Positions 44,212 to 52,447 of a stretch of 64,000 nt of DNA are shown here, in pieces. Made by a program: the position numbers and the translations under genes. A model generated the notes under the pieces. The model ran no database searches and had not been told where the DNA came from. It saw only the letters and a program-made list of their open reading frames with translations. Each line of letters opens with the position of its first letter. Position 1 is the first letter of the stretch. The stretch is from Thioclava dalianensis (GTDB lineage: Bacteria; Pseudomonadota; Alphaproteobacteria; Rhodobacterales; Rhodobacteraceae), in NCBI RefSeq assembly GCF_000715505.1, contig NZ_JHEH01000009.1:1-64000 (forward strand), written 5' to 3'.

Positions 44212-44253
44212 AAACGCTTTTGTGGCGAAAGGTCAACCTTCGAGAATAGGCCG

Positions 44254-44397
44254 CTAGCGCCAGAAGGCGATATATTGAACAAGATCGAGGATTTTTTTGC
44301 TCAAAAAAAGCAAAACCCGGCCGTCATCCAGAAAGATGTCGGCCAGGGCAAGCAGGACGATTGTGGCTGCCAGCCAGAGCGCAATGCGATTGGTCAC
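44254..44397 (-). CDS. 47-residue membrane protein between the two gap genes
   Basis: A GTG start at 44397 is preceded by AGGAGG, one of the best ribosome-binding sites in the window, and translates to MTNRIALWLAATIVLLALAD, a second part with FLDDGRVLLFLSKKILDLV, and QYIAFWR at the end. A single hydrophobic helix (about residues 5-23) is followed by an amphipathic stretch. It lies between and on the same strand as the two gap genes. Small ORFs with the same layout and FWR-type ending are familiar from this position in Rhodobacteraceae, so it is probably real; the function is unknown. Confidence 0.7.
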   Translation of the reverse strand: MTNRIALWLAATIVLLALADIFLDDGRVLLFLSKKILDLVQYIAFWR

Positions 44398-44433
44398 TCG
44401 ACCTCCTTCTCGCGCGCCCCGGGGGTGGACGCG

Positions 44434-45435
44434 TCAGTGCACAAGGCGCCCCATAGCACCGGCCACGTCGGCCATGCGGCAGGAAAAGCCCCATTCGTTA
44501 TCGTACCAAGCCAGCACGCGGACAAGCTTGCCCACGACTTTGGTCTGGTCCGGCGCGAAGATAGAGGATTGCTGCGTGTGATTGAAGTCAATCGAAACTT
44601 TCGGCTCCGGGTCGTAACCCAGCACCATGCCCATATAGCCCGCCGCGGCCTCGCGCACGATCTCGTTCACCTCGTCGCGGGTGACGGTGCGGCGCGCTTC
44701 AAAGGTCAGATCGACTGCCGAGACATTGGGTGTGGGCACGCGCAGCGAGGTGCCATCAAGGCGTCCGCGCAGCTCGGGCAGCACCTCTCCCAGTGCTTTG
44801 GCAGCCCCCGTCGAGGTCGGGATCATGGCCAAAGCCGCAGCCCGCGCGCGGTAAAGATCCTTGTGGCGGCGATCGAGCGTCGGCTGGTCGCCGGTATAAG
44901 AGTGGATCGTGGTCATCACGCCGGCTTCGATGCCGATCGTGTCATTGAGCACCTTGGCCAGCGGGGCAAGGCAGTTGGTGGTGCACGAGCCGTTCGAGAC
45001 CACGTGATGATCCGGGGTCAGATCGCGGTGGTTGACGCCATAGACCACGGTTTTGTCGACCTCGGTGGCGGGGGCGGAGATCAGCACCCGCTTGGCCCCG
45101 CGGCCCAGATGAACCGCTGCCTTGTCGCGGGCGTTGAACTTGCCGGTGCATTCGAGCACGACATCGACGCCCTCCCAGTCCAGCTCTTGCGGATTGTAGC
45201 TCGACATCACTTCGATCGGGCCACGGCCCAGATCGAGCGTCTTGCCGTTGACCGAGACATTGCCGCCGAAGCGCCCATGCACGCTGTCATATTTGAGCAG
45301 ATGGGCGTTTGTCTCGATCGGGCCGGTGGCGTTGATCTTGACGACCTGCACATCATTGCGCGCGGCTTCGGCAATATGGGCCAGCGTGCAGCGCCCGATG
45401 CGCCCAAAGCCGTTAATTCCGACGGTGACGGTCAT
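44434..45435 (-). CDS. Glyceraldehyde-3-phosphate dehydrogenase paralogue, predicted NADP-accepting
   Basis: The 333-residue protein is clearly paralogous to the downstream gap product, with GINGFGRIGRCTLAHI, SNGSCTTNCLAP, TIHSYTGDQPTLDRRHKDLYRARAAALAMIPTSTGAAKA and AWYDNEWGFSCRM. Position 36 is Ala in VKINATGP instead of Asp, the same change seen in NADP-dependent GapB of Bacillus. Together with a somewhat different N-terminus this predicts NADP(H) use, perhaps for gluconeogenesis. It is the first gene of the run and has the large inverted repeat upstream. Confidence 0.9.
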   Translation of the reverse strand: MTVTVGINGFGRIGRCTLAHIAEAARNDVQVVKINATGPIETNAHLLKYDSVHGRFGGNVSVNGKTLDLGRGPIEVMSSYNPQELDWEGVDVVLECTGKFNARDKAAVHLGRGAKRVLISAPATEVDKTVVYGVNHRDLTPDHHVVSNGSCTTNCLAPLAKVLNDTIGIEAGVMTTIHSYTGDQPTLDRRHKDLYRARAAALAMIPTSTGAAKALGEVLPELRGRLDGTSLRVPTPNVSAVDLTFEARRTVTRDEVNEIVREAAAGYMGMVLGYDPEPKVSIDFNHTQQSSIFAPDQTKVVGKLVRVLAWYDNEWGFSCRMADVAGAMGRLVH

Positions 45436-45515
45436 GGTGAAATCCCCTGCGCAATGATCCGTGGTGTTTCGGGGATACCATCGTATGCAAGTGCAGAAAA
45501 GATTTTAGATCAATG

Positions 45516-45548
45516 TGTTATCGCAAACATGCCATGTTTTCGCTAACA
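45516..45548. promoter_or_regulatory. Large inverted repeat upstream of the gap operon
   Basis: Two 16-base arms, TGTTATCGCAAACATG and CATGTTTTCGCTAACA, separated by one base, match at 14 of 16 positions. The inner 15 bases (AAACATG-C-CATGTTT) are a perfect palindrome and the outer ends carry TGTTA-CG/CG-TAACA half-sites of LacI-family style. It lies 80 bases before the first gap gene, in the promoter region. Confidence 0.65.
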
Positions 45549-45580
45549 TGAGGGTGCCGGGCTTGGTGGCGTTGCGCGCA

Positions 45581-46648
45581 TTATTCTTCGTCTTCGGCCA
45601 CAAGGAAAATCTCGCCCGCCGCTTCAAGTTCGCGGATTGCCGCCACAATCTCGCCCATCGCCTCTTCGGCCTCCTTCTCCTTGACCTTGCCCAATGCTTC
45701 CATCTCATCGCGCAGGCTTTGCGCCATGCGTTGGGACATGTTGGTCAGAATGAACTCTGCCGAGGGCGCGAGCGCGCCCGTGGCACCGGCCAGCGCGATC
45801 ACGAGGCGCGGCTGATCCACGCTGCGCAGCACTTTGGGAATGTCGCGCGGATCGATGCGGGCGGGGATGTTGGCGAAGGTGAAGATCGCTTTTTTCACTT
45901 GATCGGCGAAGACCTCATCGTCCTCCTCCAGCCCTTTGAGCACGGCATCGCGGGTGCTCGCGGCGGAATAGTTCAGGATCGCGCCCACACGCTCCACCGG
46001 GCCGGTGTCAAAGGCTTTGGCGGGGGTGGCGTCAAGCTGTGTGGCCAGCGCCCGACCGATCCGCTGCACCGTGTCGGGGGCGACATTGCCGGTCAGCGAC
46101 ACGGCATAGGCGATGCGCCGGGCCTTGTCGCCGGGCAGCTTGCCCAGAAGATCCGCCGCCTTCGCAACCGAGAGTTTGGAGAGCATCACCGCCCCGATCT
46201 CGGTGCTTTCCTCTTCGAGCACGGGCAGCAGCACCTCGCTCGACAGGCCCGAGATCCGTTCCCACGGGTCGGCACGTGACGCGCTTGAGGCCAAGCGCCG
46301 CAGCCGCGTCGAGGTGGCGGCCGAAATCTGACCGTCCAGCAGGCTCAGTGCGCCGTCCAGCCCGCCGGGGAAGGCCAGACCGACGGCCTCCAGCTCATCG
46401 CAAAACTCGGCCACAACCGTCGCCAGCGTGTCGCGATCAATCAGCCGCAGCTGACCGATGGCTTGGGTCAGCTGGCTTTGTTGATCTTCGCTCAGCTCTG
46501 ACAGGGGCAGCTTGAGCCCCTCGGCGGCCATCAGCCGCACCACAATCGCCGCCTTTTGCTTGCGCGAAAGGACAGATGGCGACGTGCCGGATATGCCTCC
46601 AGCGCCAGCCATGGCGCCGGAGCGGTTCATCTGCGTGAGAGCGTTCAC
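45581..46648 (-). CDS. fliG: Flagellar motor switch protein FliG
   Basis: The 355-residue protein has the FliG N-, middle and C-terminal domains. The C-terminal torque helix region reads ADQVKKAIFTFANIPARIDPRDIPKVLRSVDQPRLVIAL and ends with MSQRMAQSLRDEMEALG. The middle-domain EHPQ motif of most FliG proteins is not conserved here (EESTEIGAVML in its place). FliG joins FliF and the switch complex and receives torque from the stator. The GTG start follows GGAGG. No other flagellar gene is in the window, so it is isolated. Confidence 0.9.
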   Translation of the reverse strand: MNALTQMNRSGAMAGAGGISGTSPSVLSRKQKAAIVVRLMAAEGLKLPLSELSEDQQSQLTQAIGQLRLIDRDTLATVVAEFCDELEAVGLAFPGGLDGALSLLDGQISAATSTRLRRLASSASRADPWERISGLSSEVLLPVLEEESTEIGAVMLSKLSVAKAADLLGKLPGDKARRIAYAVSLTGNVAPDTVQRIGRALATQLDATPAKAFDTGPVERVGAILNYSAASTRDAVLKGLEEDDEVFADQVKKAIFTFANIPARIDPRDIPKVLRSVDQPRLVIALAGATGALAPSAEFILTNMSQRMAQSLRDEMEALGKVKEKEAEEAMGEIVAAIRELEAAGEIFLVAEDEE

Positions 46649-46696
46649 CGAAGCCTCCGATTCCCAGAAGTCAAAAGGGATCTTGGCACGGTGCGC

Positions 46697-46712
46697 GTTA
46701 AGACAAGCTTAG
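46697..46712 (-). promoter_or_regulatory. Candidate CtrA-binding site in front of fliG
   Basis: On the minus strand CTAA-N7-TTAAC, matching the alphaproteobacterial CtrA box TTAA-N7-TTAAC at all but one base, about 50 bases before the fliG start. Confidence 0.5.
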
Positions 46713-46721
46713 CGCTGCCAC

Positions 46722-46874
46722 TCAGCTCGACTGAAGAACGCAGTTTTTCGCGTCTTTGTCCCATGTCTGGCCCTGAGGGCAGGACATGGAGGCCTGATGG
46801 TTGCCCATGCATTCTGCGCTGGCGCTCAGCGGTGCGAGGACGAGCAGGGCGGTAGCAAGGATCGTTCTGGTCAT
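46722..46874 (-). CDS. Small secreted Cys-containing protein
   Basis: The 50-residue product starts MTRTILATALLVLAPLSASA, a clean signal peptide, and leaves a 30-residue mature peptide (ECMGNHQASMSCPQGQTWD, then NCVLQSS) with three Cys. AAGGGAG lies eight bases upstream. Similar short Cys peptides next to purB are seen in related genomes. It resembles a chitin-binding (peritrophin-A-like) fragment, but the function is unknown. Confidence 0.7.
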   Translation of the reverse strand: MTRTILATALLVLAPLSASAECMGNHQASMSCPQGQTWDKDAKNCVLQSS

Positions 46875-46964
46875 GTGAGATCTCCCTTGGCTTGGATGAC
46901 CCAGCGTAAACCGAATCATCCTTTCAAGCCAGTTTCAATTCACATCACCAGCAGCCGCAGGCGG

Positions 46965-48269
46965 TCACGCGCCAAAGACGCGCTTGAAGATCGTGTCGAC
47001 ATGTTTGGTGTGATAGCTCATGTCGAACTTGGCATTGATCTCATCCACGCCAAGCGCGTTGACCACATCTTCATCGGCCAGCAGCTGCTCGCGGAAATCG
47101 ACGCGCTCTTCCCAGACCTTGAGCGCATTGCGCTGCACCATCGCATAGGCCTCCTCGCGCGACACGCCCGCTTGGGTCAGCGCCAGCAGCACGCGCTGGG
47201 ACATCACCAGACCCGGGAACTTGTTCATATTGTCGAGCATGTTCTGCGGGTAGATGATCATCTTGTCGACGACGCCAGCGAGACGGTTGAGCGCGAAATC
47301 GAGCGTCACGGTCGCATCCGGGCCGATGGCACGCTCGACCGAGCTGTGCGAGATGTCGCGTTCATGCCAGAGCGCCACGTTCTCCATCGCGGGGATCACG
47401 GTCATACGCACAAGACGGGCGAGGCCGGTGAGGTTCTCGGTCAGCACCGGGTTCTTCTTATGCGGCATGGCCGAAGAGCCCTTCTGGCCCATCGAGAAGA
47501 ACTCCGCGCCCTCCAAGACTTCGGTGCGCTGCATGTGGCGGATCTCGATCGCGATATTTTCGATCGAGGAGGCCACGACGCCCAGCGTTGCGAAAAACAT
47601 CGCGTGGCGGTCGCGCGGGATCACTTGGGTCGAGATCGGCTCGGGGCGCAGGCCCAGTTTCTCGCAGACATGCTCTTCGACGAAAGGATCGATATTGGCA
47701 AATGTGCCGACCGCGCCCGAAATTGCGCCGGTGGCCACTTCCCATTTCGCCTTTTCAAGACGGTTCTTGTTGCGATCCATCTCGGCATAGAAGCGCGCGA
47801 AGGTCAGGCCCATCGTGGTGGGTTCGGCATGGATGCCGTGGCTGCGGCCGACCCGCACCGTGTCCTTATGCTCAAGCGCGCGCTTTTTCAGCGCCGCGAG
47901 CAGCTTGTCCATATCGGCCAGCAGAATATCTGCGGCGCGCACGAGCTGGACATTGAGGCAGGTGTCGAGCACGTCCGAGCTGGTCATGCCCTGATGGACA
48001 AACCGCGCCTCATCCGAGCCCACATGCTCGGCCAGATGGGTCAGGAACGCGATCACGTCATGCTTGGTCACGGCTTCGATCTCGTCAATGCGGGCGACGT
48101 CGAACTCGACATCTTTCGCCTTCCAGACGGCCTGTGCGTTTTCCTTGGGGATCACGCCCAGCTCGGCCATTGCGTCACAGGCATGCGCCTCGATCTCGTA
48201 CCAGATCTTGAATTTGGTGGCGGGTTCCCAGATGTCGACCATCTCTTTACGGGCATAGCGCGGGATCAT
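46965..48269 (-). CDS. purB: Adenylosuccinate lyase
   Basis: The 434-residue enzyme acts at two steps of purine synthesis, releasing fumarate from SAICAR and from adenylosuccinate. It shows the signature GSSAMPHKKNPVLTENLTGLAR, the early block MIPRYARKEMVDIWEPATKF, THDV-like KHDVIAFLTHLAEHV, and HEGMTSSD-like HQGMTSSDVLDT. The length is normal. The divergent small gene 48347 begins about 80 bases upstream. Confidence 0.96.
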   Translation of the reverse strand: MIPRYARKEMVDIWEPATKFKIWYEIEAHACDAMAELGVIPKENAQAVWKAKDVEFDVARIDEIEAVTKHDVIAFLTHLAEHVGSDEARFVHQGMTSSDVLDTCLNVQLVRAADILLADMDKLLAALKKRALEHKDTVRVGRSHGIHAEPTTMGLTFARFYAEMDRNKNRLEKAKWEVATGAISGAVGTFANIDPFVEEHVCEKLGLRPEPISTQVIPRDRHAMFFATLGVVASSIENIAIEIRHMQRTEVLEGAEFFSMGQKGSSAMPHKKNPVLTENLTGLARLVRMTVIPAMENVALWHERDISHSSVERAIGPDATVTLDFALNRLAGVVDKMIIYPQNMLDNMNKFPGLVMSQRVLLALTQAGVSREEAYAMVQRNALKVWEERVDFREQLLADEDVVNALGVDEINAKFDMSYHTKHVDTIFKRVFGA

Positions 48270-48346
48270 GGGCGGAGCCTTTCGATTGCAGGAGGTTCGG
48301 CTGGCTTGTTAGACTGCACCTGCCTTTGGGGCAAGGAGAGGCGTGA

Positions 48347-48748
48347 ATGGAATTGTCGGATTTTCTGGGAGATTGGGACCTTACCCGCACGATTTCCCAC
48401 GCAGATGGCACGCATGCGCAATTCTCCGGGCAGGCGGTCTTCACGCCGCAATCCCCGGGGCTTCTTTATTGCGAGACCGGGGTGCTGGTCTTGCCAGGTG
48501 GCTATACGATGCAGGCCGAGCGTCGCTATCGCTGGCATGCCGAGGCGGGCGGGATCGCGGTGAGCTTCGAAGATGGCCGACCGTTCCATCGGTTTGATCT
48601 CGCAACGCCCCGGGCCGCTCACTGGTGCGACCCTGACAGCTATACAGTGGACTATGATTTCTCGGATTGGCCTGCGTGGCGTGCACAATGGCAGGTGCGC
48701 GGCCCGCGCAAGGACTACGTGATGCACTCGGCGTTCACGCGCGCGTAA
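48347..48748 (+). CDS. DUF6314 family protein
   Basis: The 133-residue protein begins MELSDFLGDWDLTRTISHADG and continues with YRWHAEAGGIAVSFEDGRPFHRFDL and a C-terminal WPAWRAQWQVRGPRKDYVMHSAFTR. These are the blocks of a small lipocalin-like, beta-rich family (DUF6314) found in alphaproteobacteria. It has no signal peptide; the function is unknown. Confidence 0.78.
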   Translation: MELSDFLGDWDLTRTISHADGTHAQFSGQAVFTPQSPGLLYCETGVLVLPGGYTMQAERRYRWHAEAGGIAVSFEDGRPFHRFDLATPRAAHWCDPDSYTVDYDFSDWPAWRAQWQVRGPRKDYVMHSAFTRA

Positions 48749-49058
48749 TCCAGAGTTGATCAACTTCAGGTGGAATCTTCTTGGGCCGCTTCTGAGCGTA
48801 AGCGCTGCGCCGATTGGGTCTGCACCCTGCGAGGCCATTTTTCGGTCACTCTCCCCCTAATTGATCTACATTGTTGATTTATGTCCTGTTTGTGGCGAGC
48901 TGCCTTTAACTGGACGTTTTTCTTGACGATTTTGAACGCGAATAAGCCCCGGGAATAGACCGGTTTGGTCACGGAAACGGACGAATTCATTAGCATTAAC
49001 GATCCCTGAAGGGCGGGAGGAGAACGCCCACCGAAGGCAGATTTCGAGGGATCACGAA
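48749..49058. other. Intergenic region upstream of the exopolysaccharide locus
   Basis: About 310 bases with no gene. A perfect 12-base palindrome AGTTGATCAACT lies at 48754-48765, just past the DUF6314 stop; TTGACG at about 48923 could be a -35 element. A promoter for the downstream sugar-transferase gene should be here. Confidence 0.5.
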
Positions 49059-49736
49059 ATGACCGAGTTCACGACCAACATCACTTTGGACACGCCCGCC
49101 GGGGCCCCCGTCTCGCAGGTCGCGCCCTACCGGGCGGCGGGCAAGCGTCTGTTTGATATTCTCGTGGTTCTGGCGGTGATGCCGATCCTGCTGCCGATCA
49201 TCGCGCTGCTGGCCTGTCTGGTGCGGCTCGATGGCGGGCCTGCCTTCTTCTTTCAAGACCGGATCGGGCGCGACGGGCGGGTCTTCCGGATGTGGAAGCT
49301 GCGCACGATGGTGGTTGATGCCGAGGAGGCGCTGGCGCGTCTGCTGGAGAGCTGCCCTGAGACGGCGCGCGAATGGGAGGTCAACCAGAAGCTTGCCCAT
49401 GATCCCCGCGTGACCCGGCTGGGGGCTTTCCTGCGCCGCTCGAGCCTCGATGAGCTGCCGCAATTCTTCAACGTGCTCTTTGGCTCGATGAGCATCGTGG
49501 GGCCGCGCCCCTTCCTGCTGGGCCAAGAAGACAGCTACCGCGGGGCGATGGGGCATGCCTATTACCGGATGCGTCCGGGGATCACCGGGCTGTGGCAGGT
49601 GCTGGGACGCTCCTCGACCGCCTTTGTGGACCGGGTCCGCTTCGATGAGCGCTACTACGCCCGGATGTCGCTGCTGACCGATATCGCGCTGTGCTTCATG
49701 ACTGTGGCGGTGGTGTTCCGGCAAACCGGCAAGTGA
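49059..49736 (+). CDS. Exopolysaccharide priming sugar-phosphate transferase (ExoY/WcaJ-like)
   Basis: The 225-residue protein has one N-terminal membrane segment (LFDILVVLAVMPILLPIIALLACLV, about 30-54) and the bacterial sugar-transferase domain: FFFQDRIGRDGRVFRMWKLRTMV, then LGAFLRRSSLDELPQFFNVLFGSMSIVGPRPFL, RPGITGLWQVLGRSS and YYARMSLLTDIALCFMTVAVVF. Enzymes of this family attach the first sugar-1-phosphate to undecaprenyl phosphate. It heads the exosortase-type polysaccharide locus. A rho-independent terminator follows, so it may be a single transcript. Confidence 0.93.
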   Translation: MTEFTTNITLDTPAGAPVSQVAPYRAAGKRLFDILVVLAVMPILLPIIALLACLVRLDGGPAFFFQDRIGRDGRVFRMWKLRTMVVDAEEALARLLESCPETAREWEVNQKLAHDPRVTRLGAFLRRSSLDELPQFFNVLFGSMSIVGPRPFLLGQEDSYRGAMGHAYYRMRPGITGLWQVLGRSSTAFVDRVRFDERYYARMSLLTDIALCFMTVAVVFRQTGK

Positions 49737-49783
49737 AACCCACCTTGTCGCCATCGCGCAAGATGCCCCCTTCTCGAACGACA

Positions 49784-49808
49784 AAGCGCCCCTGACTGGG
49801 GCGCTTTT
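49784..49808 (+). terminator. Rho-independent terminator after the priming transferase gene
   Basis: Stem AAAGCGCCC/GGGCGCTTT with a 6-base loop, ending in TTTT, about 45 bases after the stop. Confidence 0.85.
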
Positions 49809-49866
49809 CCTCATTGCAGGGAGGGGCGTTTGCATCGCCCGGATCGGATGCCGGTGGCAGAGGCAC

Positions 49867-50643
49867 CTAGCCGCGAATGGTAAGGAATTTCAGCCCGTTG
49901 CGGTCGAACCATGCGGCCGACAGACGACCGCTTTTATACGCGCCCGTGTCAATCGCGATCCGACCGTGATCGACAAAGGGCTCGGCCACGACCCAGTGGC
50001 CATGGGCGACCCAGATCCCGTCGCGCCGCGAGGCTGTGCCAAAGCGCGGGTGCCCCCAAAGCAGCGCATCGGGATTTTGCCGCTCGATGGGATGGAACGG
50101 ATCGGCCCCGGCATGGGTGACGGCCAGATCGGCCTCGCTCCAGATCAGCGGCCGTGTGTCGACCCAGTTCAGCAGGTCAGGGCCAATCGCATTGGCCAGC
50201 TGCATGCGCAGCGCGTCGAGCTGCTCGGCGTTCAGCTCCAGCGTCTCGGGCGGCGCAATCCCAAAGCTGCGCAGCGTGGCAGCCCCGCCGACCTTGAGCC
50301 AGCGCAGCGTATGGGCATTCGGGTCGATCAGGAAATCGAGCATCATCCGCTCGTGATTGCCCAACAGGCAGATCATCTGCTCGGGATAGGCGTGCTGGGC
50401 TGACTGCAGGGTCTGCAAGACCCGTGCGCTGTCGGGGCCACGATCAACCATGTCGCCCACGGTGATCACCCGGCAATGCTCGGCCTCTGGCTCGGCACCG
50501 ATCCGCTCGAGCATGCTCTCAAGCAGGTCCGCGCGGCCATGCACGTCCCCGATCACGCAGACCGGAGAGAGCGGGCGCGGAATGCGCGGCCCGGCGGGCG
50601 GCGCGTCAGGGCGGGTCAACTTGTTGATCAGCGTACGAAACAT
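49867..50643 (-). CDS. Metallophosphoesterase (ApaH/PP1-like protein phosphatase family)
   Basis: The 258-residue enzyme has the calcineurin-like metal sites: CVIGDVHGRADLLE, VGDMVDRGPDSARV, CLLGNHERMMLDFL, and the C-terminal VAHGHWV with the last metal-binding His. It could dephosphorylate Ser/Thr proteins or cleave dinucleoside polyphosphates. It lies between two polysaccharide genes on the opposite strand, so a link to the locus is possible but not shown. The ATG at 50643 (MFRTLINKLTRP) fits the start of the conserved fold. Confidence 0.88.
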   Translation of the reverse strand: MFRTLINKLTRPDAPPAGPRIPRPLSPVCVIGDVHGRADLLESMLERIGAEPEAEHCRVITVGDMVDRGPDSARVLQTLQSAQHAYPEQMICLLGNHERMMLDFLIDPNAHTLRWLKVGGAATLRSFGIAPPETLELNAEQLDALRMQLANAIGPDLLNWVDTRPLIWSEADLAVTHAGADPFHPIERQNPDALLWGHPRFGTASRRDGIWVAHGHWVVAEPFVDHGRIAIDTGAYKSGRLSAAWFDRNGLKFLTIRG

Positions 50644-50772
50644 ATGAGGCTGGATCCGTTTTGCCGGGCTGGATTCCCGCGTCTTTTGGCGACATAACCG
50701 TGACAGGAACAAAGCGGAAGGGGGTCGGCGCAGGCTGGGCAACAAACCGCTGCAACGGATGGGGCGGATGTG

Positions 50773-51969
50773 ATGAACAGGTCGATACTTATTGTGGTGG
50801 AAAATCTGCCTGTTCCGCTTGATCGGCGGGTCTGGCTGGAGGCCACGACGCTGGCCTCCGCAGGCTATCAGGTTTCGGTGATCTGTCCGATGGGACGGGG
50901 ATGGGATGCGCCCTATGAGGAGATCGAGGGCATCCATATCTATCGCCATCCCGCACCGCCCGAGGCGCATTCGGGCGCGGTGGCCTATGCGCGCGAATAT
51001 GCCCATGCGATCCGGCACTGGTTCCGACTGGCCGCGGTGGTGCGGCGCGAGCGCGGATTTGACGTGATCCAAGGCTGCAATCCGCCCGATCTGATCTGGC
51101 TGTTGGCGCTGCGCTACCGTCTCGCGGGCGTGCGCTACATGTTTGATCATCACGATGTCTGCCCCGAGCTGTTCGAGGCGAAATTCGGCAAGAAGGGGCT
51201 CCTTTGGGGCGTGATGCGACTTTGGGAGCGGATCACCTTCGCCTGCGCCTCGGTCTCAATGGCCACCAATGAGAGCTTTCGGCGCATCGCGGTTTCCCGG
51301 GGGGGCATGGCACCCGAGGATGTCTTCGTCGTGCGTTCGGCTCCGCGGGTCGAGAGCTTTCTGCCCGGTCCGGGCGATCCCGGCTATCGGCGCGGCGCGC
51401 GCACCGTGCTGGGCTATATCGGGGTGATCGGCCAGCAAGAGGGGATGGATCTGCTGGTCGAGGCGTTGCGCTGTCTCGTGCTCGATCTGGGTCATCGCGA
51501 TGTGCATCTGGTGATCGTGGGCTTCGGTCCCGAAGTGCCGGTGGTCAAGGCCGATGTGACGGCCAAGGGGTTGGACGATCACGTCACCTTCACCGGCGCG
51601 CTTTACGGCGAGGATATGCTGGCGGCGATGAACGCGATTGATATCGGCGTCGCGCCCGATCCGAAAAACGCGATGAATGACATCTCCACGATGAACAAGG
51701 TGATGGAATACATGACCTTGGAGAAGCCGTTGGTGCAGTTCGACCTCACCGAAGGCCGCGCCTCTGCCGGGGAGGCCGCGCGCTATGCCACGCCCAATGA
51801 TCCGCGCGATTTCGCAAAACAGATCGCGGCTTTGATCGAGGCACCTGAAGTGGCGCGCGAGATGGGGCTCAAGGGGCGTGCGCGGGTGCTGGATGCGCTG
51901 GCTTGGGATTACTCTTCGGCGCAGCTTCTGGCGGCCTATGAGCGGCTGTTTTCCAAGATGGGGCGCTAA
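50773..51969 (+). CDS. GT4-type glycosyltransferase
   Basis: The 398-residue enzyme has the two Rossmann domains of GT-B fold family 4. The N-terminal half begins VVENLPVPLDRRVWLEATTLASAGYQVSVICPMG. The second half has the glycosyltransferase block VLGYIGVIGQQEGMDLLVEALRCL and the EX7E-like region MNKVMEYMTLEKPLVQFDLTEGR. Such enzymes transfer sugars from nucleotide donors to growing exopolysaccharide repeats on the cytoplasmic side. It starts at ATG 50773; a GTG three bases earlier is possible. It is divergent from the phosphoesterase gene. Confidence 0.9.
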   Translation: MNRSILIVVENLPVPLDRRVWLEATTLASAGYQVSVICPMGRGWDAPYEEIEGIHIYRHPAPPEAHSGAVAYAREYAHAIRHWFRLAAVVRRERGFDVIQGCNPPDLIWLLALRYRLAGVRYMFDHHDVCPELFEAKFGKKGLLWGVMRLWERITFACASVSMATNESFRRIAVSRGGMAPEDVFVVRSAPRVESFLPGPGDPGYRRGARTVLGYIGVIGQQEGMDLLVEALRCLVLDLGHRDVHLVIVGFGPEVPVVKADVTAKGLDDHVTFTGALYGEDMLAAMNAIDIGVAPDPKNAMNDISTMNKVMEYMTLEKPLVQFDLTEGRASAGEAARYATPNDPRDFAKQIAALIEAPEVAREMGLKGRARVLDALAWDYSSAQLLAAYERLFSKMGR

Positions 51970-52120
51970 TCCAGGCTGGTTGCTGCGGATTGTTTCCGCA
52001 TTTGCGACGATTTAACCAAATTAAAACGCATTTGCAGTTGTATGCGGCCTCAATTGCGCCACAAATGGAGCGGCGACGTCTTGACGGTTCAAGGCGGCCC
52101 GATCCGGCTTGGGGGCTGGC

Positions 52121-52438
52121 ATGGCGATGTTTGGAAAAATCATGCAGGCGGCGAGTGCTTATACGCTCTCGGTGGCACTGGCGGGGCCGGTGCTTGCCGG
52201 GGATCTACGCGAGTTGCCCCCCGTCGATCCGCAGATTGGCGCGCAACAGGCGGTGAGCACCTATGATCCAAGCCCCTATGATCCGGTGGCGCATGCGCTG
52301 GCCATTGGGCTTACGCCCGCGCGCGCCGATGCAATGATTGATCGTGCGATGCGGCAGGCGCAAAGCTGTCCGATGGTGTTCGATACGCGCTACGCGATCC
52401 CGCATTGCTGGGAGGGGACGCTGCAGGTCGGCTCGTGA
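52121..52438 (+). CDS. Small exported protein of unknown function in the polysaccharide locus
   Basis: The 105-residue protein has a signal-like N-terminus (MAMFGKIMQAASAYTLSVALAGPVLAGD) and a short mature part (LRELPPVDPQIGAQ, then PYDPVAHALAIGLTPARADAMIDRAMRQAQSCPMV). No CTERM-type sorting tail is present, so it is not an obvious exosortase substrate. It lies convergent to the exosortase gene with a 9-base gap. The function is unknown. Confidence 0.6.
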   Translation: MAMFGKIMQAASAYTLSVALAGPVLAGDLRELPPVDPQIGAQQAVSTYDPSPYDPVAHALAIGLTPARADAMIDRAMRQAQSCPMVFDTRYAIPHCWEGTLQVGS

Positions 52439-52447
52439 TCTGAGCGG

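Noticed and set aside
52011-52025. TTAACC followed by TTAA, like a CtrA box, before the small exported gene
   Set aside because: The spacing is five bases instead of seven, and the position relative to a promoter is unclear.
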